From Haloarcula japonica DSM 6131 (GTDB lineage: Archaea > Halobacteriota > Halobacteria > Halobacteriales > Haloarculaceae), in the NCBI RefSeq assembly GCF_000336635.1, contig NZ_AOLY01000037.1:377199-441198 (forward strand): 64,000 nucleotides of DNA. Direction: 5' to 3'. Under the pieces are notes generated by a model. The model was not told the origin of the DNA and did not search any database. It worked only from the letters and a program-made list of their open reading frames with translations. Numbering within the stretch: the first letter of the stretch is position 1; each line of letters begins with the position of its first letter. The position numbers were made by a program, and so were the translations under genes. Below, piece after piece: positions 1 to 8,983 of the stretch.

Positions 1-440
1 ACGCGCAGGTCAAACTCGAACCCGGCCGCTACGTCGTCGCTGACGCCGAATGCATCCTCACGGAGGTCAACACGGTCAAGGAGACGCCGGCGGTGACCGT
101 CATCGGCGTCGACGCCTCGCTGGCGACGCTCATCCGGCCGGCGATGTTCGGCTCCTACCACCCGATCCGGAACGTCACCGCGCCGGAACGGGCGGCCGAA
201 CCGGTGTCGGTCGGCGGCCCCTGCTGTACGAGCGCAGACGTGTTCTGTACCGACCGGCCCATTGCTCGACCCGAACGGACCGACCTGCTCGCTATCGGCA
301 ACGCTGGCGCGTACGGCTACGAACTGGCGAACCAGTTCCACTCCCAGCCACGGCCGGCAGAGGTCGCCTTCGAGGACGGCGAGGTCCGAGTCGTCCGCGA
401 GCGCGAGACGCTGGCGGACGTGACCCGCATGGAACGGTAA
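1..440 (+). CDS. lysA: Diaminopimelate decarboxylase, C-terminal part (gene starts before the window)
   Basis: Last step of lysine synthesis: PLP-dependent decarboxylation of meso-diaminopimelate to lysine. The open frame enters the window in phase from base 3 and ends at TAA 438-440. Seen: the LysA-type C-terminal beta-barrel, including EPGRYVVADA, the GGPCCTSADVF stretch (the Cys that contributes to the partner active site in LysA dimers) and NAGAYGYELANQFHSQPRP before the end. The stop shares one base with the ATG of the next gene (TAATG), so the two are almost certainly co-transcribed and translationally coupled. The N-terminal PLP-barrel is outside the window. Confidence 0.93.
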   Translation, partial: AQVKLEPGRYVVADAECILTEVNTVKETPAVTVIGVDASLATLIRPAMFGSYHPIRNVTAPERAAEPVSVGGPCCTSADVFCTDRPIARPERTDLLAIGNAGAYGYELANQFHSQPRPAEVAFEDGEVRVVRERETLADVTRMER

Positions 441-1567
441 TGGCGTTCGACATTCCCTCGTTCCACCAGCGGGCCGTCGAAACGCCGTCACACGAGCGCG
501 TCGACGAGATGCGCTCGCTGCTGGTCGACACGCTCGAAGACGCCGGTGAGTACCCGGAGATAGACGATCTCGGAAACGTCGTCGCCTCGCGGGGCGACCC
601 CGACGGGACGCACATTCTCCTCAACACCCACATCGACACCGTGCCGCCGCATCTCCCGTATGAACGGCGGCGGGAGCCGCCGGGGCCGGACAAGACTGTC
701 GACGGCACTGGCGGCGACGGGGACGGCGATATCGTCTGTGGCCGCGGGGCCTGTGATGCGAAAGGGCCGCTTGCAGCCCTCCTCGATGCGTTCCTCACTG
801 TGACACCTGAGGACGGCTGCGTCACGCTGGCGATTTCCACTGATGAGGAGACGACACAGACTGGCGGTGCACACCTCGCTGACACTATCGACGCTGACGG
901 CTACATCGTCGGCGAGCCGACTGGCCTTGACGTGTGTACGGCCGCTCGCGGCCAGTTCGAGGGGACCGTCACCATCCACGGCGAGAGTGCCCATGCCGCT
1001 GACCCCGGCAGCGGCCACAACGCGATTCGGGCCGCCGCGCCGATACTGCAGGCGATGGAAAGCTACGACGAGAAGAAAGGACCAGGCGAACACGAAACGC
1101 TTGGCCACCCTATTCTCACCCCGTCGATGGTTGAGGGCGGCGAGGCGACCAATCAGGTCCCGGCGGAGTGCGCCATTACGTTCGACCGACGGAGCGTCCC
1201 GCCGGAGACCAGCGAGTCCTTCTGTGCGGACCTGCAGGCCCACCTCGAACAGTGGCTCCCGGAGTCGATGGGGCTTACCGTCGAGCTCATCCGCCCGGAC
1301 ACGCCGTTCCCCGAGGCGTTTGCGACCGATACCGACGCGGACTTGGTCCGCACACTGCAGGAAGCCAGCGGCGGCGGGGTCCGACAGTTCGGAGCCGCGA
1401 CGGAAGCCTCGTATTTCGCGAGCAACGGACCAACTGTGGTGTTTGGCCCTGGCGATCTGAGCGACGAACTGGGTGCTGTCGCCCACTCGAAACGCGAGTA
1501 CGTCCGCCTCTCCGAAGTGCGAACCGCGGCACGAGCCGTGCGGGAGACGGTCGAGCGACTGGTCTGA
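440..1567 (+). CDS. dapE: M20 family amidohydrolase, probable succinyl-diaminopimelate desuccinylase
   Basis: 375 residues. Zinc-dependent M20 hydrolase that would remove succinate from N-succinyl-LL-diaminopimelate, two steps before LysA. Seen: metal-site motifs LNTHIDTVPPH (about residue 70), GRGACDAKGPLAALLDAF, DEETTQTGGAHL with the Glu pair, and the dimerization-domain entry GESAHAADPGSGHNAIRA. The start is ATG 440, overlapping the lysA stop by one base; the open frame continues upstream but that part is a shadow of lysA. Position directly after lysA supports DapE over a general M20 peptidase, which is the main alternative. Confidence 0.87.
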   Translation: MAFDIPSFHQRAVETPSHERVDEMRSLLVDTLEDAGEYPEIDDLGNVVASRGDPDGTHILLNTHIDTVPPHLPYERRREPPGPDKTVDGTGGDGDGDIVCGRGACDAKGPLAALLDAFLTVTPEDGCVTLAISTDEETTQTGGAHLADTIDADGYIVGEPTGLDVCTAARGQFEGTVTIHGESAHAADPGSGHNAIRAAAPILQAMESYDEKKGPGEHETLGHPILTPSMVEGGEATNQVPAECAITFDRRSVPPETSESFCADLQAHLEQWLPESMGLTVELIRPDTPFPEAFATDTDADLVRTLQEASGGGVRQFGAATEASYFASNGPTVVFGPGDLSDELGAVAHSKREYVRLSEVRTAARAVRETVERLV

Positions 1568-1591
1568 GTGGCGGCCTCCTGACGGATCAGC

Positions 1592-2236
1592 CTACGCCGA
1601 CCGCCGTTGGACGAGATCGGAGAGCGCCGTCGTCGCGTCTTCGTCTGTCACGCTGTCGAACTCCTCGTAGTAGTCCGAGGTAGCCTGGAACGCTGCCGGT
1701 TTCAGCGGGACGACTACGTCGTCGGTCCACCGCTGTACTTCCTCAAGCACGTCCGGCGGCGCGACGGGGGCGGCGGCGATGACCTCATTGGCACCGGCCT
1801 TTCGCAGGCGCTGAGTGGCGACTCGCATGGCCGCACCCGTCGGAATCCCGTCATCGACCAGCAGGACCCGCTTGCCGGCCACGTCGAGCGGCCCCCACGT
1901 CTCGCCGTAGTCGACCGCTCGCGACTCGACAGTGTCGCTCGCGTGCGTCTTCGCCTCTTGAATGTACTCCCAGTTCACGTCCAGAAACCGCATCATCGGG
2001 CTGTTGATCCACGAAAAGCCACCCGGCGCGACGGCTCCGATAGTCAAACCCGGGTGGTTCGGCGCGCGTATACGTTGTATGACGATGACATCCATCGGGA
2101 GGCCGGTCGCGTCAGCGACAACGTTGCCGACGGGGACGCCGTTTGGTGCAAGCGTGACGACGATATCGCCGACGACATCCCGCCGGCGCAGCGCGGCCAC
2201 AAGCTGTTGCGCCGCATCCGAGCGGTCTGTGAACAT
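1592..2236 (-). CDS. Phosphoribosyltransferase family protein
   Basis: 214 residues with the type I PRTase fold. The PRPP-binding loop is seen as VLLVDDGIPTGAAM near residues 124-137 (hydrophobic strand, Asp-Asp, then Gly-Ile-Pro-Thr-Gly). The N-terminal part carries TLAPNGVPVGNVVADATGLP, typical of the stand-alone PRTases found with hydrolase-like domains rather than of Apt, Hpt or PyrE. The natural base is not evident. It is convergent with dapE (25 bases apart) and is transcribed away from the MFS gene region. Start is the ATG read at 2236. Confidence 0.78.
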   Translation of the reverse strand: MFTDRSDAAQQLVAALRRRDVVGDIVVTLAPNGVPVGNVVADATGLPMDVIVIQRIRAPNHPGLTIGAVAPGGFSWINSPMMRFLDVNWEYIQEAKTHASDTVESRAVDYGETWGPLDVAGKRVLLVDDGIPTGAAMRVATQRLRKAGANEVIAAAPVAPPDVLEEVQRWTDDVVVPLKPAAFQATSDYYEEFDSVTDEDATTALSDLVQRRSA

Positions 2237-2328
2237 ACCACATTATATGGAATCCTACATCCTAATCGTTCCGGTTAGCGGTCCCTGCAGTTAGTGACCG
2301 GCCGAGCAGTCGGGCGCAGTCCCCGTGT

Positions 2329-3636
2329 TCAGTCCTGCGGGGCCGGCTGGTCCGACTCTGACCCGAGGTGCAGCGTCTCTTCAACCTGTGTGTACGTCAG
2401 AACGAGTCCGACGAACGCGAGCGCGGCACCGGCGGTGAAGGGCGTACTGAACGACCCAAAGTTGTACAGGAGACCCGACGCCAGCGGCCCGATAGCGACA
2501 CCGAGTCCGAAGGCCATCGTCAGCACGGACAGCGTCGTTCCGGACCCGCGCGCGCCGGCCAAATCACCGGCAAGAGCGAGCGACGGGGCGAACACGAGCG
2601 CGACGGCGATACCCTGAACGAACCGTGCCAGAAGCATGAGCCACGGGCCTGTCACGAGACCCTGTGCGAACACCGACGGGACGAGGATGACGAACCCGGC
2701 GACGATGAACGGCCGCCGGCCGAACCGGTCGCTCGCTCGGCCGATGGGTACCTGGAAGACGACGTTCGCGATGACGACGGCGGCGAACTGAACGCTGAAG
2801 AACAGCGTCGACTCGTCCAGCCGCATCCGAATAGGACCTTCGAGCGTGGCAAACAGCGCGATGGTGGACGCCATCATGAACGTGCCGACACCGAGGACAA
2901 ACACCGAATCCAGCCCCTCTCCGTCCCGGTCCAGAATCGCTATCGAGAGGTCCTTTCCGGCCTCCGCTTCGAACGGTGGGTCCTGAATCAGAGCCCACAC
3001 GAGAGCAAAGCTCACAACAGCGCCAAGTACGGCGATAGCGAAGGCGGCGGTGAAGCCGGATATCGCAGTGCCGGCGACCCGGTAGGTCACCACGTCGTTC
3101 GCCGCGAGTCCGCCGGTGATGACGACGCCGGCGATTATCGGCCCGAAGCCAAACCCTATAAGCCGGAAAGTGTTGAACACGCCGAAGTTCCCGCCGCGCT
3201 CGGCATCATTCGCTGCGTAGTCGTTGACCAGCGCGACTGTTGCCGGGATCGTGAAGGCCGCGCCGAGTCCCTGAAAGGCGCGCGCGGCCAGGACCGTCCA
3301 GTACGAGGAGAGGAACGGGTAGGCCGCGCTGCCGATAGCGAACAGTACCAGCCCGGTGAGGACGAAAGCCCGGCGCTTGCCGGTCCGGTCCGAGAGCCGC
3401 CCGGTGAAAGGCTGGCCGAAGCTGTTCAGCAGGCCGAACAGGGAGAGGACCAGCCCGATGAGCGTCTCCGTCTGGAGTGTGAATCCGAATAGCTGTTGGC
3501 CGGCGATACCGGCGAGCGACACCTGTCCACTGGCGATGTACAGGGGGAGCACGATGATGAGAAACGAGTTGCCCAGCGCGTCCGCCATCCGGGCGAACGC
3601 GAGCGTCAGGACTCGCGTGTCAGTGCCGAGGACCAT
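2329..3636 (-). CDS. Major facilitator superfamily transporter
   Basis: 435 residues, about 12 predicted membrane helices. Seen: MFS motif A between helices 2 and 3 as GRLSDRTGKRRAFVLTG, its repeat in the second half as GRASDRFGRRPFIVAGF, and the antiporter-like RAFQGLGAAFTIPATVALV stretch in helix 4-5. These features suggest a drug/proton-antiporter-type exporter, but the substrate cannot be read from sequence. A charged loop (residues about 225-240) separates the two halves. No regulator is adjacent. Confidence 0.85.
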   Translation of the reverse strand: MVLGTDTRVLTLAFARMADALGNSFLIIVLPLYIASGQVSLAGIAGQQLFGFTLQTETLIGLVLSLFGLLNSFGQPFTGRLSDRTGKRRAFVLTGLVLFAIGSAAYPFLSSYWTVLAARAFQGLGAAFTIPATVALVNDYAANDAERGGNFGVFNTFRLIGFGFGPIIAGVVITGGLAANDVVTYRVAGTAISGFTAAFAIAVLGAVVSFALVWALIQDPPFEAEAGKDLSIAILDRDGEGLDSVFVLGVGTFMMASTIALFATLEGPIRMRLDESTLFFSVQFAAVVIANVVFQVPIGRASDRFGRRPFIVAGFVILVPSVFAQGLVTGPWLMLLARFVQGIAVALVFAPSLALAGDLAGARGSGTTLSVLTMAFGLGVAIGPLASGLLYNFGSFSTPFTAGAALAFVGLVLTYTQVEETLHLGSESDQPAPQD

Positions 3637-3728
3637 CTATCGTCAACGAAGGCGGCCATACTCCTGATAGTTGCGTTCGCCGCGGAGTACGTGTCGACCC
3701 GAAAACGGTGTCGGCCAGACAGCGCCCC

Positions 3729-5111
3729 TCAGCTGTCGTCGGCCTGCTGCTCCGCGATGCCCGTGTAATCGGTCGGCGTCAGCGCTTCTAGTTCGGTCCG
3801 CACATCGTCACTCACGTCGAGGTCGGCGAACATATCGTGGAAATCCTCGATAGTGACCTCGCGGCCCCGCGTGGCCTTTTTGACCTGCTCGTAGGCATCG
3901 GCGTACCCTTCGCGGCGGAGAATCGTCTGTACGGCCTCACCGATAATCTCCGGCGTCGCGTCCAGGTCGTCGCGCATCACCTGCTCGTTGGGGACGACCT
4001 TCGCCAGCCCGTTCTGGCACTTGCTGTAGCCGATGAGACAGTGGGCGAAGGCGGCCCCGATGTTGCGCTTGACCGTCGAGTCCGAGAGGTCCCGCTGGAG
4101 CCGGGAGTTCGTCACGTAGTCGCCGAGGAACACCAGGTCGGAGTTGGCCTTCGAGAGGTTCCCCTCGCTGTTCTCGAAGTCGATGGGGTTGACCTTGTGG
4201 GGCATCGTCGAGGAGCCCGTTTCGCCCTCGACGGCTTCCTGCCCGAGGTAGCGGTCCGAGACGTACAGCCATACGTCCAGATCGAGGTCCAGCAAGATGT
4301 TGTTCGCACCCCGGAGCGCGTCGAACAGGACCGCGAGGTCGTCACAGGGGTTGACCTGCGTCGTCAGCGGCTCGTGGTCCAATCCGAGGTCGGCAACGAA
4401 GGACTCGGCGAACGCCGGCCAGTCGACCTCGGGGTAGGCGGCGACGTGGGCCGCATACGTACCCGATGCGCCGGCGAGCTTCCCGGAGAGGTCGTCGGTG
4501 GCGCGCTCCACGCGGCCGATGGCCTGCCCCAGTCGGGACGCGTAGACGGCCATCTCCTTGCCGAAGGTCGTCGGCGTCGCGGGCTGGCCGTGGGTGCGAG
4601 CCAACATCGGCACGTCGGCGTAGGTGTGGGCCATCTCCACGAGCGTGTCCCGAATCTCGCGGAGTTCGGGGACCAGCACCTCCTCGGCGGCGGGCTTGAC
4701 GAGCAGTCGCTGAGCGAGGTTGTTCACGTCCTCGCTGGTCAGCCCGAAGTGGATCCAGTTGGCGGCGTCGAGGTCGTCGGGCATCCCCAGCCGGATGAAG
4801 TACTCGATGGCCTTCACGTCGTGATTGGTCGCCGAATACTTCCCGTACCCCTCAGTTTCTAGTTGCTTGACGACGCCCGCGTCCGTATCGTCGAACTCCT
4901 CGTACAGTGCCCGGAGCGTCGCGCGCTGGGCGTCATTGATTGTCAGCGGCGTGGCGTCAAGGTCGGCAAGCGCGATGAGGTACTCGACTTCCACTTCGAC
5001 GCGGGCGCGCATCAGCGCCCGCTCGCTGGCGTACGGGACGAGCGGTTCGGTGTAGCGGGCGTATCGGCCGTCGAGCGGCGAGACGGCGGCCAGTGGCCCT
5101 CTCTCGGTCAT
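3729..5111 (-). CDS. purB: Adenylosuccinate lyase
   Basis: 460 residues. Acts twice in purine synthesis: SAICAR to AICAR plus fumarate, and adenylosuccinate to AMP plus fumarate. Seen: N-terminal SPLDGRYARYTEPL, LTSEDVNNLAQRLL and the fumarase/aspartase superfamily signature GSSTMPHKVNPIDFENSEGN, which carries the flexible catalytic Ser loop. The ATG at 5111 is chosen over an upstream in-frame start at 5159 because the conserved MTERGPLAAVSPLDGRY begins there. The PurN/AICAR transformylase gene, whose second half uses the AICAR made by PurB, lies 2.1 kb away on the other strand. Confidence 0.96.
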   Translation of the reverse strand: MTERGPLAAVSPLDGRYARYTEPLVPYASERALMRARVEVEVEYLIALADLDATPLTINDAQRATLRALYEEFDDTDAGVVKQLETEGYGKYSATNHDVKAIEYFIRLGMPDDLDAANWIHFGLTSEDVNNLAQRLLVKPAAEEVLVPELREIRDTLVEMAHTYADVPMLARTHGQPATPTTFGKEMAVYASRLGQAIGRVERATDDLSGKLAGASGTYAAHVAAYPEVDWPAFAESFVADLGLDHEPLTTQVNPCDDLAVLFDALRGANNILLDLDLDVWLYVSDRYLGQEAVEGETGSSTMPHKVNPIDFENSEGNLSKANSDLVFLGDYVTNSRLQRDLSDSTVKRNIGAAFAHCLIGYSKCQNGLAKVVPNEQVMRDDLDATPEIIGEAVQTILRREGYADAYEQVKKATRGREVTIEDFHDMFADLDVSDDVRTELEALTPTDYTGIAEQQADDS

Positions 5112-5242
5112 ACCCGAGTGTGCGCGGGAGGCGCGAAAAAGCGTGTCGTTCTCCCCCAACCACGGCGCAGGACAGTAGCGACGCGTGGCGTGACAGTGGA
5201 ACGGGACAGAAACGGGGGTTCAGGTAAAATGTGGGTGCGTCG

Positions 5243-6310
5243 TCAGTTACTGAACTCGTTGCAGACCGGGATACCGACCGTGTTGTAGTCACTCATCGCG
5301 GCCAGTTCGTCGGGCACCTGATGGATGTCGACCGTGTCCTCGACCAGCGCGGTCGGGTCGAGCTTGCTCGATTCCACCATGTCCAGCATTTCGCTGTACC
5401 GGGACGGCTGGAGGCCGAGCGACCCCTTGAAGTCGATTTCTTTGGCGACGAACTCGTCGGTCGGGAGCGACACCATCCCTTCCTCTTCGCTGGTGGTCAG
5501 TCCGATCTGGACGTGCGTCCCACCCTTACGCAGTGAGTTTACCGCATTCTGACAGGTCGTTGCGATACCGAGGGCATCTGCGGACACGTCGGCCCCGCCG
5601 TCAGTGATATCCCTGACCTCCGTTGCGGGGTCGTCGACTTCCTGTGCGTTGACGGTGGCGACAGCGCCGAGGGCTTCCGCGCGCTCCAGTTTCTCGTCCA
5701 TCAGGTCGACCCCGATGACGTTGCCGCCGAGGGCGTTCGCGATGTGGACCGCCGAGAGCCCGATGCCGCCGCAACCGTGGATGACCACGTCGTCGCCGGC
5801 ACTGACCGGTGCCCGGTGGGCCATCGCGTGGAACGAGGTCATGAACCGACAGCCCATGCCGGCGGCCGACTCCGCGTCGATACCGTCCGGGAGCGGAACG
5901 GCGTTGAGATCGGCGTTGGGAATGTGGACCTCCTCGGCGAACGCGCCGGGAGCCTGGTTCATGAACCCGAGCCCGATGTGGTTCTCACAGATGTTCTCCC
6001 GCCCGTTCCGACAGAGGTCACAGCTTCCGCAGGCGAAGTTGAACGGGATGGCGACTTCCTGGCCTTCCTCGACGTTTTCCACGTCCTCGCCGACAGAGAC
6101 GATCCGGCCTGTCGGCTCGTGACCGAGGATGTGTGGCGGATCCGGCCGGTAGCCGAACCAGTCCCAGTCCCCCTGCCAGCAGTGCCAGTCGGACCGACAG
6201 ATGCCACAGCCGATGACCTCGGCGACGGCACCGTCCGGCTCCGGCTCGGGGCGTTCGACGTCCTGTACTGTCAGCGGTTCCTGAAACTCTTCTAGTAGTA
6301 CTGCCTGCAT
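5243..6310 (-). CDS. Zinc-dependent alcohol dehydrogenase (MDR family)
   Basis: 355 residues, NAD(P)-dependent medium-chain dehydrogenase. Seen: catalytic zinc site in GCGICRSDWHCW and GHEPTGRI, the four-Cys structural zinc lobe CGSCDLCRNGRENIC, and the Rossmann loop GCGGIGLSAVHIANALGG followed by an acidic VDL, suggesting NAD over NADP. The start is ATG 6310; an upstream in-frame ATG at 6358 would put an unrelated lysine/isoleucine-rich stretch in front of the conserved MQAVLLEEF. A 247-base A/T-rich gap lies upstream. The true alcohol or aldehyde substrate is not evident. Confidence 0.9.
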   Translation of the reverse strand: MQAVLLEEFQEPLTVQDVERPEPEPDGAVAEVIGCGICRSDWHCWQGDWDWFGYRPDPPHILGHEPTGRIVSVGEDVENVEEGQEVAIPFNFACGSCDLCRNGRENICENHIGLGFMNQAPGAFAEEVHIPNADLNAVPLPDGIDAESAAGMGCRFMTSFHAMAHRAPVSAGDDVVIHGCGGIGLSAVHIANALGGNVIGVDLMDEKLERAEALGAVATVNAQEVDDPATEVRDITDGGADVSADALGIATTCQNAVNSLRKGGTHVQIGLTTSEEEGMVSLPTDEFVAKEIDFKGSLGLQPSRYSEMLDMVESSKLDPTALVEDTVDIHQVPDELAAMSDYNTVGIPVCNEFSN

Positions 6311-6557
6311 TACAGCATTAACATTGGATATCTTACTAATGAAGATTATGGTTTTCAAACTACAATAAATTCGTTGTCGAGAAGTATTGTACCCTCAGTT
6401 TTGAGGATGGGAGTTCTTACAGAATAAGTCAAGATTACTCTCAGATATCCGTCTATAGCTGCCAGAGTCGGTAAAACGTGTCAAGTATATCCCTGTTCGT
6501 CTGCATGGAAGCGCCTCCGAAAGAGAGTGAAAATACGGTCCCGCCGGCGGGCAATCT
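6311..6557. other. Intergenic region, A/T-rich, no gene seen
   Basis: No coding frame on either strand has haloarchaeal codon use. The half next to the dehydrogenase gene is A/T-rich and must hold its promoter; a TATA-like stretch lies about 26 bases before its ATG on the minus strand (around 6333-6340). A small perfect hairpin CCTCA-GTTT-TGAGG lies at 6393-6406. Confidence 0.5.
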
Positions 6558-7112
6558 TCAGGTCAGCCAGCCGTAATCGCCATCGGCGTCGCCGAAGCGG
6601 CCGTCCGGCGGGTCAAAGCGGTAGAGGTCCTGTCCGAGTGCGGCCCACGCAAGGCCGTAGACGGTCGCCGTCGCAGGCTGAACCTCGAATCCGAGAAACA
6701 CGAGGGTCCCGAGGGCGAGCAACACGCCCAGCCACGGTGGCTGGATGCGCGTCCTGACGAGACCGACAGCGACCAGCAGTGACCCGCTGACCAGCACGAG
6801 CACGCCTATCCCGATGACCGCCTCGCCGCCACCAGTGAAGAGGCGGAGCAGTTGGCCGCCCCCGAAGACGAGCGCGCCGAGCGCGCCGAGCCACGCGCCG
6901 ATGGTCCCGGGTCGCTTCATTCGTGCGCCGTAGAAGCCCTCGACGGCGTAGTGGCCGGCCGCGACACCGAGTGCGGAGAGGACGGTTCCGACCAAGACGG
7001 GCGTACTCGTAGCAGTCTGGGCGGTCGCGGATAGCGCCACGGCCCAGCCGATCCAGACGACACCTCCGACGGCGGCGACTGCACCCGCGCGCTGACACCG
7101 TAGCTTCGCCAT
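6558..7112 (-). CDS. Integral membrane protein of unknown function
   Basis: 184 residues with about five hydrophobic helices (near residues 8-28, 34-55, 69-90, 97-118, 124-145) and a hydrophilic acidic tail containing YRFDPPDGRFGDADGDYGW. No catalytic motif or transporter signature is visible. The ATG at 7112 is preferred because the longer in-frame N-terminus is Arg/Pro/Cys-rich and lies over the purNH promoter. It is divergent from purNH, with 137 bases between the start codons. Confidence 0.72.
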   Translation of the reverse strand: MAKLRCQRAGAVAAVGGVVWIGWAVALSATAQTATSTPVLVGTVLSALGVAAGHYAVEGFYGARMKRPGTIGAWLGALGALVFGGGQLLRLFTGGGEAVIGIGVLVLVSGSLLVAVGLVRTRIQPPWLGVLLALGTLVFLGFEVQPATATVYGLAWAALGQDLYRFDPPDGRFGDADGDYGWLT

Positions 7113-7249
7113 ACGAGCGAGTTGGCGGCGGGCTACAAATGCACACCGGACCGGCAGTGGTGCCGGGAGTTCGGTGTGCCCCGGTCGCACGCGACAGGGC
7201 GGACGGGGGTTTCGCAACAACTTTGCACGGGCCGGTCCGTCGGTCGCAC

Positions 7250-8830
7250 ATGAAACTCGCCGGTATGGCCAGCAACCGCGGCCGAAACCTCATGAACATC
7301 GCGGACCGCGCCCCGGGCGGGGCGTCCTTCGCCGTTGTTCTGACCAACGACGCCGACGCACCGGTCCTCGAAGCAGCCGCCGAGCGCGGCATCCCGACCG
7401 AAGTCGTCGAGCGCGGCGCGGACGAACCGCGCCAGTCTCACGAGGAGCGCGTTCTCGACGCGCTCTCGGAGTACGACTTTGACCTCGTCACGCTTGACGG
7501 CTACATGCGCGTTCTCAGCGAAACGTTCCTCGAAGGGACACCGACCGCGCTAAACATTCACCCGAGTCTCCTGCCGAATTTCACCGGGGCGAACGCCCAC
7601 GAGCAGGTCCTTGACGCCGGCGTGAAGGTGACAGGCTGTACCGTCCACGTCCTCGACGAGAGCGTCGACGGCGGCCCCATCGTCACGCAGGAACCCATCC
7701 CTGTCTTCGAGGACGACGACGAGGACAGCCTCAAGGAGCGCGTGCTTTACGAGGGCGAGTTCACCGCCTACCCGCGTGTCATCGAATGGTTCGCCGAGGA
7801 CCGCGTGACCATCGACTGGGACGAGGGCACCGTCTCTGTCGAGGGCGACGACGGCGGCGACTTCCCCGCGCGTCGCATCGTCTCGGACGACCTCGCGGCG
7901 AGCCTGCGCTACGGGGAGAACCCGCATCAGGACGCCGCGCTGTACACCGACACGACCGTCTCGGAGGCCAGCGTCGTCCACGCCGACCAGCTCAACGAGG
8001 GCGCGAAGGCGCTGTCGTACAACAACTACAACGACGCCGACGGCGCGCTGAACCTCATCAAAGAGTTCGAGGAGCCCGCCGCCGCGGTCATCAAACACAC
8101 CAATCCCGCGGGCTGTGCGACCGCCGACTCCGTGGCCGACGCCTACGAGAAGGCCCTCTCGACGGACCCGATGAGCGCCTTCGGCGGCATCGTCGCGCTG
8201 AACCGCGAGTGTGACGCCGCCACCGCCGAGCAGATCATCGACTCGTTCAAAGAGGTCGTCGTCGCGCCCGGCTACACCGACGCCGCGCTCGACGTGCTGT
8301 TCGAGAAGGACAACCTCCGGGTGCTAGACGTAAACGAAAACTTCGAGGTCACGGACAGCCTGACCGAGAAGCCCCTCGTCGGGGGGCGACTGGTCCAGGA
8401 GCGGGACACCCAGCACCTCTCGGCCGGCGACCTCGAAGTCGTCACCGAGCGCGAGCCAACCGACGAGCAGATCGAGTCGATGCTGTTCGCCTGGCACACG
8501 CTCAAACACGTCAAGTCCAACGGGATCCTCTTCGCCAAGGGGACGGAGACGGTCGGCATCGGAATGGGACAGGTGTCCCGGGTCGACGCCGTCCGGTTGG
8601 CCGCGATGAAGGCCGACGAACACGCCGAGGGCAAGGACGCCGAGGGCGCGGTGATGGCCTCGGACGCCTTCTTCCCGTTCCCGGACGGCATTGAGGAGGC
8701 TGCCGCCGCCGGCATCGAGGCTGTCATCCAGCCCGGCGGCTCGAAGAACGACGAAAGCGTCATTGAGGCCGCGGACGAGCACGATATGACGATGGTATTC
8801 ACCGGGCAGCGGTCGTTCAGACACGACTGA
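7250..8830 (+). CDS. purNH: PurN-like formyltransferase fused to AICAR transformylase (PurH C-domain)
   Basis: 526 residues in two domains. Residues about 1-190 are a formyltransferase of the PurN fold with the catalytic Asn102-His104-Asp140 triad visible (LNIHPSLLPNF and DESVDGGPIV). Residues about 215-526 are the AICAR transformylase half of PurH, with RYGENPHQDAALYTD, NNYNDADGALNL and the catalytic Lys-His at 282-283 in IKHTNPAGCA. The usual PurH N-terminal IMP cyclohydrolase domain is absent; archaea commonly close the ring with the separate enzyme PurO. So one chain likely does both folate-dependent formyl transfers of purine synthesis. ATG 7250 is chosen over an in-frame start at 7139. 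Confidence 0.92.
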   Translation: MKLAGMASNRGRNLMNIADRAPGGASFAVVLTNDADAPVLEAAAERGIPTEVVERGADEPRQSHEERVLDALSEYDFDLVTLDGYMRVLSETFLEGTPTALNIHPSLLPNFTGANAHEQVLDAGVKVTGCTVHVLDESVDGGPIVTQEPIPVFEDDDEDSLKERVLYEGEFTAYPRVIEWFAEDRVTIDWDEGTVSVEGDDGGDFPARRIVSDDLAASLRYGENPHQDAALYTDTTVSEASVVHADQLNEGAKALSYNNYNDADGALNLIKEFEEPAAAVIKHTNPAGCATADSVADAYEKALSTDPMSAFGGIVALNRECDAATAEQIIDSFKEVVVAPGYTDAALDVLFEKDNLRVLDVNENFEVTDSLTEKPLVGGRLVQERDTQHLSAGDLEVVTEREPTDEQIESMLFAWHTLKHVKSNGILFAKGTETVGIGMGQVSRVDAVRLAAMKADEHAEGKDAEGAVMASDAFFPFPDGIEEAAAAGIEAVIQPGGSKNDESVIEAADEHDMTMVFTGQRSFRHD

Positions 8831-8840
8831 GCAATAGTGA

Positions 8841-8882
8841 AGGAGTGTCGGCTCCTCGATAGACGAGCGTCACGAGTCTATC
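8841..8882 (+). terminator. Two adjacent hairpins downstream of purNH
   Basis: AGGAG (8841-8845) pairs with CTCCT (8852-8856), and GATAGAC (8858-8864) pairs perfectly with GTCTATC (8876-8882). A T5 run follows at 8911-8915. They begin 10 bases after the stop, so a 3'-end or RNA stability role is plausible. Archaeal termination relies mainly on U-tracts, so the hairpins may not be the terminator. Confidence 0.35.
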
Positions 8883-8983
8883 AGTGGTTCCATCACGACT
8901 GACTGCGGACTTTTTCTGCGGCTTTGGCGGGCTGACCATCGGCAACGAAAGAGGTTTGCGACCGGATACTGAATCAGCGACCG

